Shown here: piece by piece, positions 44,192-56,369 of the stretch
Position numbering within the stretch: the stretch's first letter is position 1
How the letters are laid out: every line of letters starts with the position of its first letter
DNA from: Escallonia rubra
Taxonomy: Eukaryota; Streptophyta; Magnoliopsida; Escalloniales; Escalloniaceae
NCBI GenBank assembly: GCA_033065855.1
Contig: JAVXUO010002960.1
Coordinates: forward strand, 1 to 64,000
Reading direction: 5' to 3'
Length of the DNA: 64,000 nucleotides
Translations under genes and position numbers: made by a program
The notes under the pieces: generated by a model
Told to the model about the DNA's origin: nothing
Database searches by the model: none
The model's input: only the letters and a program-made list of their open reading frames with translations

Positions 44192-47100
44192 ATGATATTA
44201 CTCAAGTGAATGCCGACAATAATGAGGGGAATGTTGCGAATACCGTTCTTAACTTAGCTCAGGCGATTTAGAAGCAAACTCAAGCAGTTTTAGGTGGGCA
44301 GAGAGGAGGTGGAATTTTAATTTTTGAGTTCAGTAAGTTGGCAACGAAGTTTAAGTAGGCGGCTGATCTGGTGAAAGTTGAGGTGGGGATTGCTGGTCTT
44401 GAGAAACTTTTGAGGCTCTTAGTTGTGGATATGACAAAAAAGTCATTGTTGTGGTGTGCAAGTCAAATCATGAGATTGATCAATGGTGGAAGAAGGTGAT
44501 TTGCACCAGTCGTGCAAATGCTGGGCCGATGACGTGGCAACAATTCAAGCAGACTTTTCTTAACAAGTATACTTCGTGTGTCGAGAGGGATCGGATGTCG
44601 TAACCTTTCATCAGTTTGAAACAAGGGGAGCATGATTCAATTGCCCATTATGAAGTACAGTTCACCCAGTTATCCAGATATGCAACTCATATTGTGTCTA
44701 CTGAGGAGCACTGTGTGGCAAGATTTCAAATTGGGTTCTAGCCAAATATTCAAGGTAAGCTGTTTGATAACAGCATTATGGCAATGATGGGATAGTGAAG
44801 GTAGCTCAAGCCGTTAAGCAAGATAATGACATATATTACAAGGAGGAAGATGAGCAGAAGAAGAAGCGAAGAAGAGAAGAAGGAAACAATAAAGGCAAGT
44901 CTACGACTCAAGATAATAAGAGAACTCAAACGTTAGAGATAAGGAATAGGGCACCAGGTAGGGCACTGGTACAACTGGAGCATGTCAGAAGTCTAGGAGG
45001 AACCATGGGAATCAACCGTGCTATTTCATTAAGGTGCATGCTTTAATTGTCAACAGTTAGATCACCGAGGTCAGAAACTTCCCTCATCCAAATAAGCTCC
45101 TTCTTGGGAAGTCAAGTGGAAATGGTAAAAAAATAATGGGGAATGATCAGAGACCCATGTTTTAGGGCCGAGCTGATGCCATGAATGCTAGGGATGCTTT
45201 CGCATCCAACGATGTGGTGTCAGGTACACTTCAAATTAACTTTTATGTCCCTTTCTTTTGCACGTCGCTTGAATATTAAAGTGCAGCCTCTATCATCTAT
45301 CTTTTGGTTTTCTACTTGACAAGTCCCTTATTACATCCTCTATATAGTCATTGTAGTACTCATATAGGTGATAGAGACCTTCATGTTAATTTCATCCCAC
45401 TTGACTTACAAGACTTTAATGTCATTTTTGGCATGGACTGGCTTGATAATTTCCATGCATCTATTGACTGTTTTCGAAAGAGGTTTCCTTTTGTGTACTA
45501 AAGTACTTGAGTTTGGATTTTACGGTTTGAAGCTTATTTCCCTCCCATATTTTATTTTGACACTTGGTGGAAAAAGATTGCTTAAGAAAGATTGTAGTGG
45601 ATTCTTGACCCATATCGTTGATGCTTGTATTGCTAGAGACAGATTAGGGAATGTACCTAGTGTTAACAAATTTTCAGATGTATTTCCAGAGGAACTTTCT
45701 AGTCTTCCTCCTGATAGAAAGATATAGTTTTTCATAGAGCATATTCTTAGAGCTGGGCATATCTCGGACCTTAAAGAGCTCAAGGTACAATTACAAGAAT
45801 TCTTAGACATGAGTTTTATTTGGCCAACTGGTCACCTTGGGGTGCTCCAATGCTGTTTTAAAAAAAACGGATGGGTATATGAGGCTCTGTATTGATTACA
45901 GAGAATAAAATAGGATAACAAGTCATAAAAACAATCCCTTGCCTAGGATTGATGATTTCTTTGACCAGCTTCATGGAGGCAAACATTTCTCCAAGATTGA
46001 TCTTTATTCTAGGTACCATAAGCTAAAGGTGAAGAATGAGGATGTAGGAGAAACTGCATTTAGAACGAGGTATGACCATTACAAGTTTTTGGTAATGTCA
46101 TTCGGTTTAACGAATGCTCCTGCTGGAATTAAGGATTTAATGAACAAGGTGTACAGACGCTGATAAATTTTTCATTGTCTTCGTCAATGATATTTTCGTT
46201 TATTCGAGGAGTGAAGATGAACACTAGCAACATTTGAGACATGTATTGAAGTTCTATGAGATGAAAGGCTTTGTGTAAAATTCTCTAGATGTGAGTTTTG
46301 GCTAACAAGTTTCATTTCTTGGCCATGTCATTTCCAAGGAAGGAATTTCAGTGGATCCATAAGATAGAGGTCGTAGTGAATTGGAGTAAACCATTTATGG
46401 TTACTCATATTCCCAGCTTTCTAGGTTTGGCAGGGTACGATCGTCGCTTTGTAGAGGGGTTTTCTTCAATTGCAACTCCTTGGACCCATTTGACTCAAAA
46501 AGGTGTAAAGTTTGTTTGGTCAGAAGCTTATAAGAATGGGTTTCAAGAGTTGAAGAAATGCTTAGAAACTGCACCAACTGTTACCCTACCTTTAGGATGG
46601 GGTGGCTTTGTGATGTACATTGATGCTACTAGAAAAGGTTTGGGATGTGTATTTATGCAGCATGAGAAATTCGTAGCTTATGCTTCATGACAGTTGAATT
46701 ATGAGAAGAACTGTCCTAATCATGACTTGGAGTTGGTAGTAATTGTCTTTGCTTTGAAGATACTGCGGCATTATTTATACGGTGAACCATATAAAATTTA
46801 TATTGATCATAAGACGCTTCAATATATTTTCATCAGAAAGAGTTAAACTTAAAACAGCGTCAATGGCTTCAGTAAGTGAAAGATAGATTGTACTTTTCTT
46901 TACCATCTGTGTAAGGCAAATGTGGTTGCTGATGCTTTAAGCACGAAGAGTTCTTGTAATTTGCAACTTTGATCACTAGACAACCACAACTGATGTTTGA
47001 TTTACAAAGTTTAGATTTGGAGATCAGATTGAGTGGTTCGATGGCACAGACAGCTCCTTTTCAGGTTCAACCTATGTTGATTGGTAGGGTTAAATCTACG

Positions 47101-49640
47101 TAGTTGGGTGATCCATAATTGGTTAAAACCATTGAATATGTGAAATTAGGCAAACAATCTGAATTTCAGATAGAAGAGGTGGTAGCTTAAATATGGGGAT
47201 GAGATTATGTCTGCCCACTGTAATGCCCCAATTTAGGGTTATCCCAATCCGGTGGAGCATTACGACACATCAGCTAATCGCATCATACTGATAATACAAC
47301 TCACTCTAACTCACTTAGTAATTGAACCATATCGTACAAAATTAGAGAGTTTAGTTTTACAAAACACACCTAGCAAGCTCTCTGCTAGATCTAAGAGTTG
47401 ACATACTGTTCTATTCCAGTACAACTTAATTCACAAATGTACAAGTGTCCCTTTGCCCCTTTTCTCACCGTGCCTCACGCCTTTTCCTTGCCATTTGAGG
47501 GACTGACTCCTTGATCTAAAATATTATGAGTAAAAACCCGTCAGCCCACTGGCTCAATAAGATAATCAAAGGCATTTAATGTAACTTTCAACTCAAGAAT
47601 ATTGATAATGCACGCTATTACAATTCAATTAAATTAAGCAGTTCTACATGTGCACATTACACATATCACACGTTCACATTTAGTTGAGCATTACAAGAGT
47701 TTATCATTCCTGAATTCAATCCCATCAATAGACCACCCTTATGTCACCACACCCGGGATATAAGTTCATAACTTTTGCCTCGGCCAAAGGCAAAGTGACG
47801 GAAAACAAATGATCACTGATACTGCCTAGGGTAGCAGTCGAAGATACAATTGTTCGGCTCATACGGTGCACCGCTACTCAAACCCAATCAAATCAACCCC
47901 CAATCATTTTAATGGGGTAACATAATAATCATCAATAATATATCACCCATCCCTTACAATGAAAGGGTGTAACATGCTAATGTGCAAGCAAACATATCAT
48001 TTCATACATGTAGTTCTTGTAATCTTCTTTACTTGCACCATAAAACTTAGCCATCAAATATTTAATCACTTTCATCATGTAACATCATCTTCATAACATC
48101 TTGAACATGTAATGTAATCATTTATATTCAGAAAATGAGCTCCAATTATAGAACTTAACAAACATGTACAAAACCATATTCTAACCATGTCTAGTTTAAC
48201 ATAATTCCATAATTTACATGTATCATAACCTGTTTCACGTATTCCATAATCTCCAATATGTTAAACACGAATATATTCACTTATTAACAAGTCTCTAACA
48301 AGTATTCAAAGTTTGACAAAGAATTCATACTAAAAGAATTACGCTAACATATCATTAAAACCCTTTAATTATCTTACTTTAAAGAAGAGATGAAAGAACC
48401 AAAATTTCAGATTTGAAATGCCTTCAAAATACTCCTCAGAACACGTTCTAAACATTGTTTGAAGCTCATAGAAACTTTCCAAATCAACTGCTTAAGGTTC
48501 CCTTTCAAAAACAATCTTAATTCTAGATTTTGTAAGGTTTTTGGTTGATTTTCTTGCAATTTTCTCTCCAAAACGAGGTAAGAAGATTTAAGCATGTCAA
48601 TTTAGGTCTTTTTAACTCAAATTAGAAGCAAGTAGGAGGTGTCAAGTGGACGTGAAGATGTGGAGAAGTCAAGCGCACCGAGGCTCTAAGTACGAGGTGG
48701 CAAGACACGATTGTGCCACCTAGCAAGCACGACAAGGCTCAAAGCACGACGTGTAGCGATAGTATGTTGATACATCATAAGCACGAGGTGGCAAATTCTG
48801 TGCAAAAAGCACAAACAATTCGCAGGCAGTCCGGTCAACAACCGGTTCGTCCCAGTTAGAGTTTTTATCATTTTTTTTTGTTTCCAACTGTTCTAAAAAT
48901 ATTTTGTCATTCCAAGTAATTATTTAAAGTTTCTAAACATCGAATACTCTTTTCCATTTCTAGCACTTTGTTCACCTTCTTAGACAATTTACTCAATTCA
49001 AGGTGTTTAACATTTAAACGTAGATTCAAATATGTTATCATGCATAGTTCATCATAACCATTTTCACATAGAGTGATGCATCTAATCATACTTAAATATG
49101 TAATCAAAGCATATGAAATGTTGGGTTCTCACACCCACAAACCCACTTTTGAAGAGAGACTTGATGTTGGAGGCTCATAGTTCGGGGTTCTCAGTTCATC
49201 TTGATGGTACGAAGATGTACAAAGATCTTCGGCATAGCTTTTAATGGAATGTTATAAAGTGAGAAATTGTTGATTTTGTATCAAGGTGTTTGTCTGTCAG
49301 TAGGCTAAGGCTGAACATTAGAAGCCTCATGGCTTCTCGCAACCTCTTGCTATACCTAAGTGGAAGTGGGAGGATATATTAATGGATTATGCTACTGGGT
49401 CACTAAGGACTTCACAAAATGATACAGTTGGGGTTTTCTTGGATCATTTGACCAAGTCTGCACATTTCTTACCCATTCGTGCTAATTGTTCAATGGAAAA
49501 GTTGGCCAAGCTTTATGTTCGTGAAATTTTCTGATTGCATGGTGTTCCAATTATTTTTTGGACCAATTGCCAAAGAGGAATAGGGACACAATTGAATATG
49601 AGTTCGGCGTATCACCCTCAGAGAGATGGTCTTTACTGAC
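44192..49640 (+). mobile_element. Chromovirus-like Ty3/gypsy gag-pol remnant
   Basis: Plus-strand order: gag near 44190-44790 (MTWQQFKQTFLNKY, YEVQFTQLSRYATHIVSTEE), protease near 45360-45470 (FNVIFGMDWLDNFHASIDC), reverse transcriptase near 45740-46160 ([20 protein letters not shown]), RNase H near 46410-46980, then integrase near 49140-49640 (KWKWEDILMDYATG, FLDHLTKSAHFLPI, SSAYHPQRDG). A solo LTR splits it at 47219-49133. The region carries many breaks, well over ten, and is old. No 5' LTR of its own is identifiable on the left. Confidence 0.8.
47219..49133. mobile_element. Solo LTR, 1,915 bp, with perfect target duplication
   Basis: Starts TGTAATGCCCC, ends GGGTTCTCACA, and is flanked by CCCAC at 47214-47218 and 49134-49138. 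The pol remnant continues on the other side. No coding sequence inside. The target duplication is unchanged. Confidence 0.85.
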
Positions 49641-50491
49641 TTGAACTGACGGTTGGGCCAGTGATATAGGTCTGTAATCAACTGCAGGCCCATTAGACTC
49701 TCATCTAAAGCTCTGCCAGACCTTACTATAACCTTTATATATGACTCATTACAAACCACTGAACTCTAACCCGTTAATGAGGCTACTAAGAGCTGCACTT
49801 AGGGATTTCTCAAAAGGCGTCACTAATACCACCCTCAAGATATTCAACTGACAGGTAAAATCGAAGTTCATGGAGACCTAAGCTCCTTACAAATTCCAAC
49901 ACAAATTTAGTGATCACAAGCCATGAAGAATTATTAAGTCTAAAAATGTTCCACTACTGTAGCAATCGTCTCCCGCATCCTCTACATCGCGATCCTCATA
50001 AAGGTTGGATCCACCTAGGTCGTTGGCTGAAAAATAAAAGAGTGAACTGGAGCCTAGCAAGCACACGTACTATATCCTAAAATAGTTTTCAAATTTCGTC
50101 AAAAATGTCATGGTTTCATCTCAAAATTTGTGATCAGCTCATAAGCATAAAGATACATATAATCTATGACATATTACTATATGAGTAAAAGAAAAATTTT
50201 GAGTCATAAAACCATTTAACATAAAAAGCGTCGTCGCGTGACTATTACAATATTACATCAATGCACATAGTCCCGTTGACAAGGGCTCGAAATCTAATCT
50301 TCTGCCATTAGATATGGAGCACATCAACCATTTAATAAATTCTCATCTCATTCAATAAAACAGAGTTCATAAACAGCTAGTCACAAAAGTATTCCATGTC
50401 AACTCATCTTTTTTTCTTATCGAGTAGTGTAGAAACTAAATTAGTAGTATTTCTTAAAAGGCTTTAAAATGTCTAGCTAGTAGAAATCAAC

Positions 50492-50493
<2 letters not shown>

Positions 50494-50565
<72 letters not shown>
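50494..50565. repeat. TA microsatellite (about 36 repeats)
   Basis: Uninterrupted alternating TA. Unlike those at 33878-37639, no GGGAGCTGATCC element end adjoins it. Confidence 0.95.
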
Positions 50566-50567
<2 letters not shown>

Positions 50568-50832
50568 AGAATTGAAAATAGGGTATAAGTAGGGACATGG
50601 TAGGACTACTCACTTAAATCGCTAAAAAAACGGAGCTACTTTGTAGTATCCTTGTTTTTCTAAAAAATAATAAAAATTAATTTTTAATTATTATTATTAT
50701 TAAAAAAACTTTGTCTAATTTCTTGGTTTCCAAAGACAACCACACATATAAGGGAAAGACGCTTCAAAATTCTAAGAAGTGGAGTGTGTGCATGCGAAGT
50801 TAAGTGGAGGATGACTTGGCATAAGGGAATGT

Positions 50833-51193
50833 TTCAGGAGCAGTTGTTTGAGGGAGAATAGAGGAACATCTAGAGGGAATTTCAGGAAAGTTTTAGCTGA
50901 GAAGTTACAGAGGAAAAGGAGACAAAGAAAACTCAAGAAATAGAGGGAAATTTGGTGAGAATTGAAGGAGTTATTGACCCCAAAAGTCAGGCAAAAATTA
51001 GCTTTTAGTGTGTGGAGCATCTGTTTGAGGGGAAAATCGAGGATAATCCAAGCAGAATTTCATGAAGGGGTTGAATAAAAAAGTTACAGAAGTAAGAGAA
51101 AGGAAGAATTTTCAAGAAACAGAAGGCATTTTCGTGGAGAATCGAGGAAGTTACAGATCCTCAAAGTAAGGTAAAAAGTCAGCTATTAGTGTG
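50833..51193. repeat. Two diverged tandem copies of a ~183-bp unit
   Basis: GAGCAGTTGTTTGAGGGAGAA at about 50838 parallels GAGCATCTGTTTGAGGGGAAAA at about 51017, and both copies end in AGTGTGTG. It looks like the transcribed leader part of an LTR. Confidence 0.7.
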
Positions 51194-51199
51194 TGTATT

Positions 51200-53282
51200 C
51201 CTGGTGTTTTGGTATGTGCTCTTGAGGGAAATTAAGGCTTAAATGATTATGTTTTGATATACTTCCATGTTAAATGATGTTGTGGTATTAAATAAGTGGA
51301 AATGAAGTGAAATTAAAGTGGATTAAGGGGACATAAAGTGGAATGAAGGGGTGAATTGTATATGTGTGCATAATATGCATGTGTGTGAAGGAGGGGAGAA
51401 AATCTGGGAGTGCAAGAACCTAGAAACAGTGCAGGTGTGTCTGTAGGAGGTGAGAAAGTGTGAATTTGATTCATAAGTGATGAATAGTGACTGTTATTGT
51501 CACTAAATGTCTTGTTCTTTTAATGATTTTCAAAATTTATTTTTGAAACATAGCTTTAATCTAGAAATTGGCCAAACACAAAAGAAAAACTTCTATTCTT
51601 TTTAAAAGATCTACAATCTGTGAACTTTTGGGATTTTTCTGAGTTCTCTAAGGATGTTAAATATTTTTGACCTTGAAATAGGGTTTTGAATTTTTAAAAA
51701 TATTAAATCAGATTATTTTAATTTGAACATTTTATGGGAATCTTATGTAGCTGAGACACTTCAGTGTCTAAAATTTTATGATATTTTGATACCGATTGTT
51801 ATATTTAACAAAATTGGTTCCCTAGTGCTCGGTTTGGTTATCCGGATAGGATTTTCAAGCGAAATCAAAAAGATATTTTGAGCCACTTTGGAGTATTTAT
51901 TAGTGCAAGAGTTAGCAAGGGGTATTTAGGTAATTTTACTTATGCCCGGAGGTGTTTTGGTAATTTCCCACACCTAGTGACAAATTTTGTGGAAACTCGT
52001 GGTTAAGTGGCAATAAGCATAAGAAATGAGAATATGAGTTAAAATACGTTTAAAAAGGATGGTAGTGCGGTTGAGCCATTTTTATGGGCTAGGGAAAATT
52101 CAATTCACGGATTAACCGTAATAAGTTGTGAACAGATAAGCGGGAAGAGGTAAGGTTGGGTGTGTCTTTGTATCTTAAGGCTGTCTAACCCGAAAGATAT
52201 TATTTGGATAGGTAATTCCGTTCGTTAGGAGTTCATCAGCCACAAAGCAAACAAGTAAGGATAGTGCTATTCTGTTATGCTATTCATTGTTTCATTTAGC
52301 ATACCATGTTGATGATGCTTATGTTAAACTCTTATTGTTATCCTTGAACACCGGTTGAGCTTATGAGCATCGGGTACTTCTTGTTGGGTATGCTATTGAG
52401 GACTTAAGGTAGAATCGTTTCCCTTAGTCCTCTCATTGTTGAAGCGTGATAAGTTGACGAGGACTTGTGACCAAAATACTCTCGTGCCTTCAATGAAAAC
52501 TGTCATTTTCAAGCTATTGAAAACTGAGATGAAACCCCGTATGATGGGGCATCAATAAGGGGAGGGCCAGTGAAGTGAAATAACTGGCGGTCAGTGAAGA
52601 TAAAGTAAATGACAGAAAATGAAGAAGAGTGCTAGAATCTTTCATGTCGTTTCAAGTTGAGCACGCATTGCAATTGATTTTATTGTCTTGTTATTCTCAT
52701 GATGATTATTTACTTTAGTGTTTTCTCTTGCATTGCACTTGCATAGTCCATGAGTCTGTCCATGTGTAAATGTTGATGTTCTGTTAGGCTTGAACCGCTC
52801 AGTCTGAATAAAGGTGATGTATCAAGGTGATTGCAGATATTTGTTCTTGGCATTCTTAAATTCATTACCTTCGTTGAGAATTCATAATCGATTCTCCGAC
52901 GTTTTCGAAAGGGTTATGCATTGTACTCCTCGTATTATCCATACTGGGCGATTTGCACTCATTCCTTATCTGATGTCTTTTTCAGGTACTAGGCTTGAAC
53001 GAGGAGAAACCTCTGGTAAAGGTAAAGAGCAATTATGCTAAGGTTCTGTGAGGAAATATATCGCCACGGTGATGCAAATTTGGTGTAAATATTAATTGTA
53101 TTATGTTGTACAGTTTTCGCTGCAATACAATGTGTACTTTGAAGGAAACGTTTGTAAGGACGTATTGTTACGTTCCTTTATGATCTTAGAGTTGTAGTAA
53201 CTATGTGTTGTATTAAAGTTTTTGACATTGACAAGATTGACATCTCAGCTCCGGTGACATCACTTGGGCTGATGGTGTCACA
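51200..53282 (+). mobile_element. LTR-like segment, left copy
   Basis: Clearly but distantly similar to 57420-60040 in the same order: TGATGAATAGTGACTGTTATTGTCAC against GTGAATAATGACTGTAATCGTCAC, GTTAAACTCTTATTGTT, GAGGACTTAAGGTAGAA, and ATACTCCTCGTATT. Ends GGTGTCACA at 53282, with no primer site after it, so it is a 3' or solo LTR. The start is not defined. Confidence 0.6.
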
Positions 53283-53289
53283 TACTTCA

Positions 53290-53592
53290 TGTCCGATCTA
53301 AATCCTCCTCTATCGAATTTATAAATTCATAAGCGCTTGGAATTTTTTTCTTTTGTAGTCTAAAAAAAGGTTGTCTCGACCCCTCTCATCCTATCGCACT
53401 CACACGATAATCCTCTTCCAAAATAAACGCATACATGCACAGGGTACACCTACACAAGCATAAGATAAACCTGCACCTAGTACCACACTACCAACACAGA
53501 GACACACACGCTAAAGCTATACACATACCAACACCCCCCCCAACACACACACACAACTCACTATAAACTCCACATGCACAAAGTTCACACAC

Positions 53593-53631
<39 letters not shown>

Positions 53632-54730
53632 TAAACTCCATATGCACACAGTTCATACATATTACACATACACACACATAGTTTATACGCACATACCCAC
53701 TCTGTATACACCCCAACATATGCACACACACCATAACCACCCACACCCCACTCCCACACACACATTACATGCACATGTTCATGCACACACACACATACAC
53801 ACCCACACACACAGACACCCCCATGGTATGTTCAAACACACACAACACACATGCAGCAACCATTCCCACCCACACATCTCCCCTTCACACACCCAGCTTC
53901 ATGCATGCACATTACAGACACACCCCTTCCATACACGCGTGTGCGGGAGTGCGCGCGTAAACACACACACACACACACAAATGCATACGCCACTCACTAT
54001 ACACACGCACAGCCACTCAGCTATTCTCACGTACCCAAAATGCATACACATATAGCTCTACGGCTATACACAAAAACACACGCATGCATGCACAGCCACA
54101 AAAAGTCAAACAATTTTTTTACTCCTTCATTACTCACACAAACACGCTCGCACTGTGTTTACACACACTGCACCCACACATTCACACAACACACAGACCA
54201 ACACATTTGGCGGCCCCCCTTTCTTCTTTCCCCTTCCGCACTCGCGTGCGCGTGTATAGAGGCACTTAGAAGAACACAGAAAACTCAATGCATAATTTGA
54301 GGGACAACAGGGTAGGAGTTTACCAGTAAATCGTACCCTTTCTCGTCGTATTTCGCACTTCAATCACCAGAGGCTGTTGCAGATTTTAGCCTATCTTTCG
54401 CTGGTTTCTCCCTTACACTTCCTATTCCCCCCCCCCTCTATATATATTCTCTCATCTGAATACTTGAACCCCCCCCCCCTCCGGTATCACTCCACACAGT
54501 CACCAAATTAGCACTTGCCCCCACTTAATTTTCATATTTTTCTCTCCTCGTTTCTCTATCTCTCTGTTAGTTACCAAATATTTTGTCCCACATTCCTCTC
54601 TCTTCTATTTACATACTAACTCCATTATAACTAACACAAAGTCACCGACTAACTTATATTATTCTTCTATAGCCGAACGAATAGGTAAAATAATAAATAA
54701 AAAGATAATTAGATTAATGTAGGATATTAC
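53290..54730 (-). mobile_element. Probable 3' LTR of the minus-strand chromovirus remnant
   Basis: Ends TGTCCGATC and GGATATTACA form a TG...CA pair. On the minus strand the start at 54730 directly follows a polypurine-like tract (AAAGGTGGAGAGAA), as a 3' LTR should. Contains the CA-rich tract 53400-54260. The left end is tentative. Confidence 0.5.
53400..54260. repeat. CA-rich microsatellite tract
   Basis: A pure CA run at about 53597-53628 and many interrupted CACACA blocks with CATGCA and CGCGCG steps near 53937-53956 and 54240-54255. His/Thr and Val/Cys-rich frames here are artefacts. Confidence 0.9.
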
Positions 54731-56367
54731 ATTCTCTCCACCTTTAGAAACTTTGGTCCTCTACATTTATATACCTCAGGATATGAAGAAATGGTGATAT
54801 TTCTCTCTGACTTCATCTTCGCGGTCCCAAATGGTCTCATCCTCAACCGCTTGGTTTCTACAACTAAGGAAATTTTCTTAGTTCGGAGTGTCTATTCTTT
54901 AAACTCTAGAATCTGAATAGGATGCTCTAAATAAGTGAAGCCTTCCTAGATCTACATGGGCTCTAGCTGTAATACATATGTGGGATCCGATATATATTTG
55001 CTCAGGATGGAAACGTGGAACACAGTATGCATACTTGTTAGGTACGATGTTAAAGCAATCTGATAAGCGAGAGAACCAGTTCTGTCCACCACCTCAAAAG
55101 GCCCCACATACATAGGGCTCAACTTCCTTTTTTTCCCAAACCGTACTACTTAGTCATTGGTGATACTTTCAAAAGTACATAATCAGCGACTTAGAATTCT
55201 AACTCTCACCTGCATTTATCAAAATAACTCTCCTGTCTACTTTAAGGGCCACTTAATCTCTATTAAATCAACTTAACTTTCTCAGTGTCAGTTGTACTAG
55301 TTTAGGTCCTAACAACTTTCTTTCTCCTATTTCGTCCCAGGCTCCCATAAAAGCCTTAAAAGGGACCATTCCAATGCTACTTTCGTAACTGTTGCTATAT
55401 GAGAACTCTATCAATGTCTGATGATCATCCCAGTTGTCCTCAAAGTCAAGTGCCATGCCCGTAATAAATCCTCTCAGCAGGCCATCTGTTTGAGGATGAA
55501 CAGTAGTGCTAAACTCAAAGGTAGTACTAAATGCTCGCTGCAAACTATCCCAAAACTTAGATACAAAGTGAGGGTCCCTATCAGAGACAATGGAAATTAG
55601 AGTACCATGAAGGCACACTATCTCTTATACGTATGTGGTAGCCAACTTGTCGTTCAATAAGGTCTATGGCATCTTTGTGCTCAAGAAGGTCTCTGGGCAT
55701 TTTTGTGCTCCCGGGGTGGATTGAATAACCTGACCTATGGGCCTCCTCTAAAATCTCCTTTTATATGTTAGGTTCACTTGGCACGTGGATTATGCCGCCA
55801 AATTGAAGTACTCCACCATGCAGCATCTATTATGCTTTACTATCATTCTTCACATCATTCATGATCTTATGTAGATGGTCATCATTTTCCTGGCTTGCCT
55901 TAATCTTATCAATCAAAATGGGTTGCACCACAAGATTACTAAGTGAACTGTAATGGTCCAGACCTCAAATCTTGACGTCAATGTTCAGTTTCCCTATATC
56001 CTCTAATAAATGCATTTGCTTTATGATTAAGGAGGACAAAGACGAAGATGACTTCCAAATGAGCGCATAAGCAGCCATGTTTGCATCGCCTCGGTGATAT
56101 TGGATATTGACATCGTAGTTTTTGAGTGACTCTAAACATTACCTCTGTCTTAAGTTTAACTCCCTCTGGGTGATAATATATTTCAAACTCTTGTGGTTGG
56201 TGAATATCTTGCAAGATTCTCTGTAGAGGTAATGTCTCCCAAATTTTAAGGCTAATCTCCATCGCAAGTTCCAAGTCATGGGTTGGATAGTTTATCTCAT
56301 GAGGCATTAACTGTCTGGAGGTGTATGTGTGTGATACACTGGAAATACCAAAAAATAATCTAATCAT
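54731..56367 (-). mobile_element. Chromovirus pol remnant (RNase H, integrase, chromodomain)
   Basis: On the minus strand: RNase H near 56250-56340 (TYTSRQLMPHEINYPTHDLE); integrase near 55300-55620 (ISIVSDRDPHFVSKFWDSLQ, HPQTDG); near 54800-54860 EDETIWDREDEVREKYHHF, the usual chromodomain ending of Tekay/Galadriel-type chromoviruses. Polypurine tract at 54732-54745. Heavily broken; gag, protease and RT are absent. Confidence 0.75.
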
Positions 56368-56369
56368 GA

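Larger units (their letters stand above)
49641..51199. other. Unassigned AT-rich LTR-derived sequence
   Basis: No gene. It contains GTGAACTGGAGCCTAGCAAG near 50040, a motif type seen inside the other minus-oriented LTRs, a long TA microsatellite, and a tandem duplication. Boundaries of individual elements could not be set. Confidence 0.4.

Noticed and set aside
50494-50565. TA run as a third dock for a palindrome element
   Set aside because: Neither side shows the GGGAGCTGATCC end or the 23-bp palindrome.
53517-54363. His/Thr-rich and Val/Cys-rich frames up to 149 codons
   Set aside because: Direct translation of CA/GT repeats.
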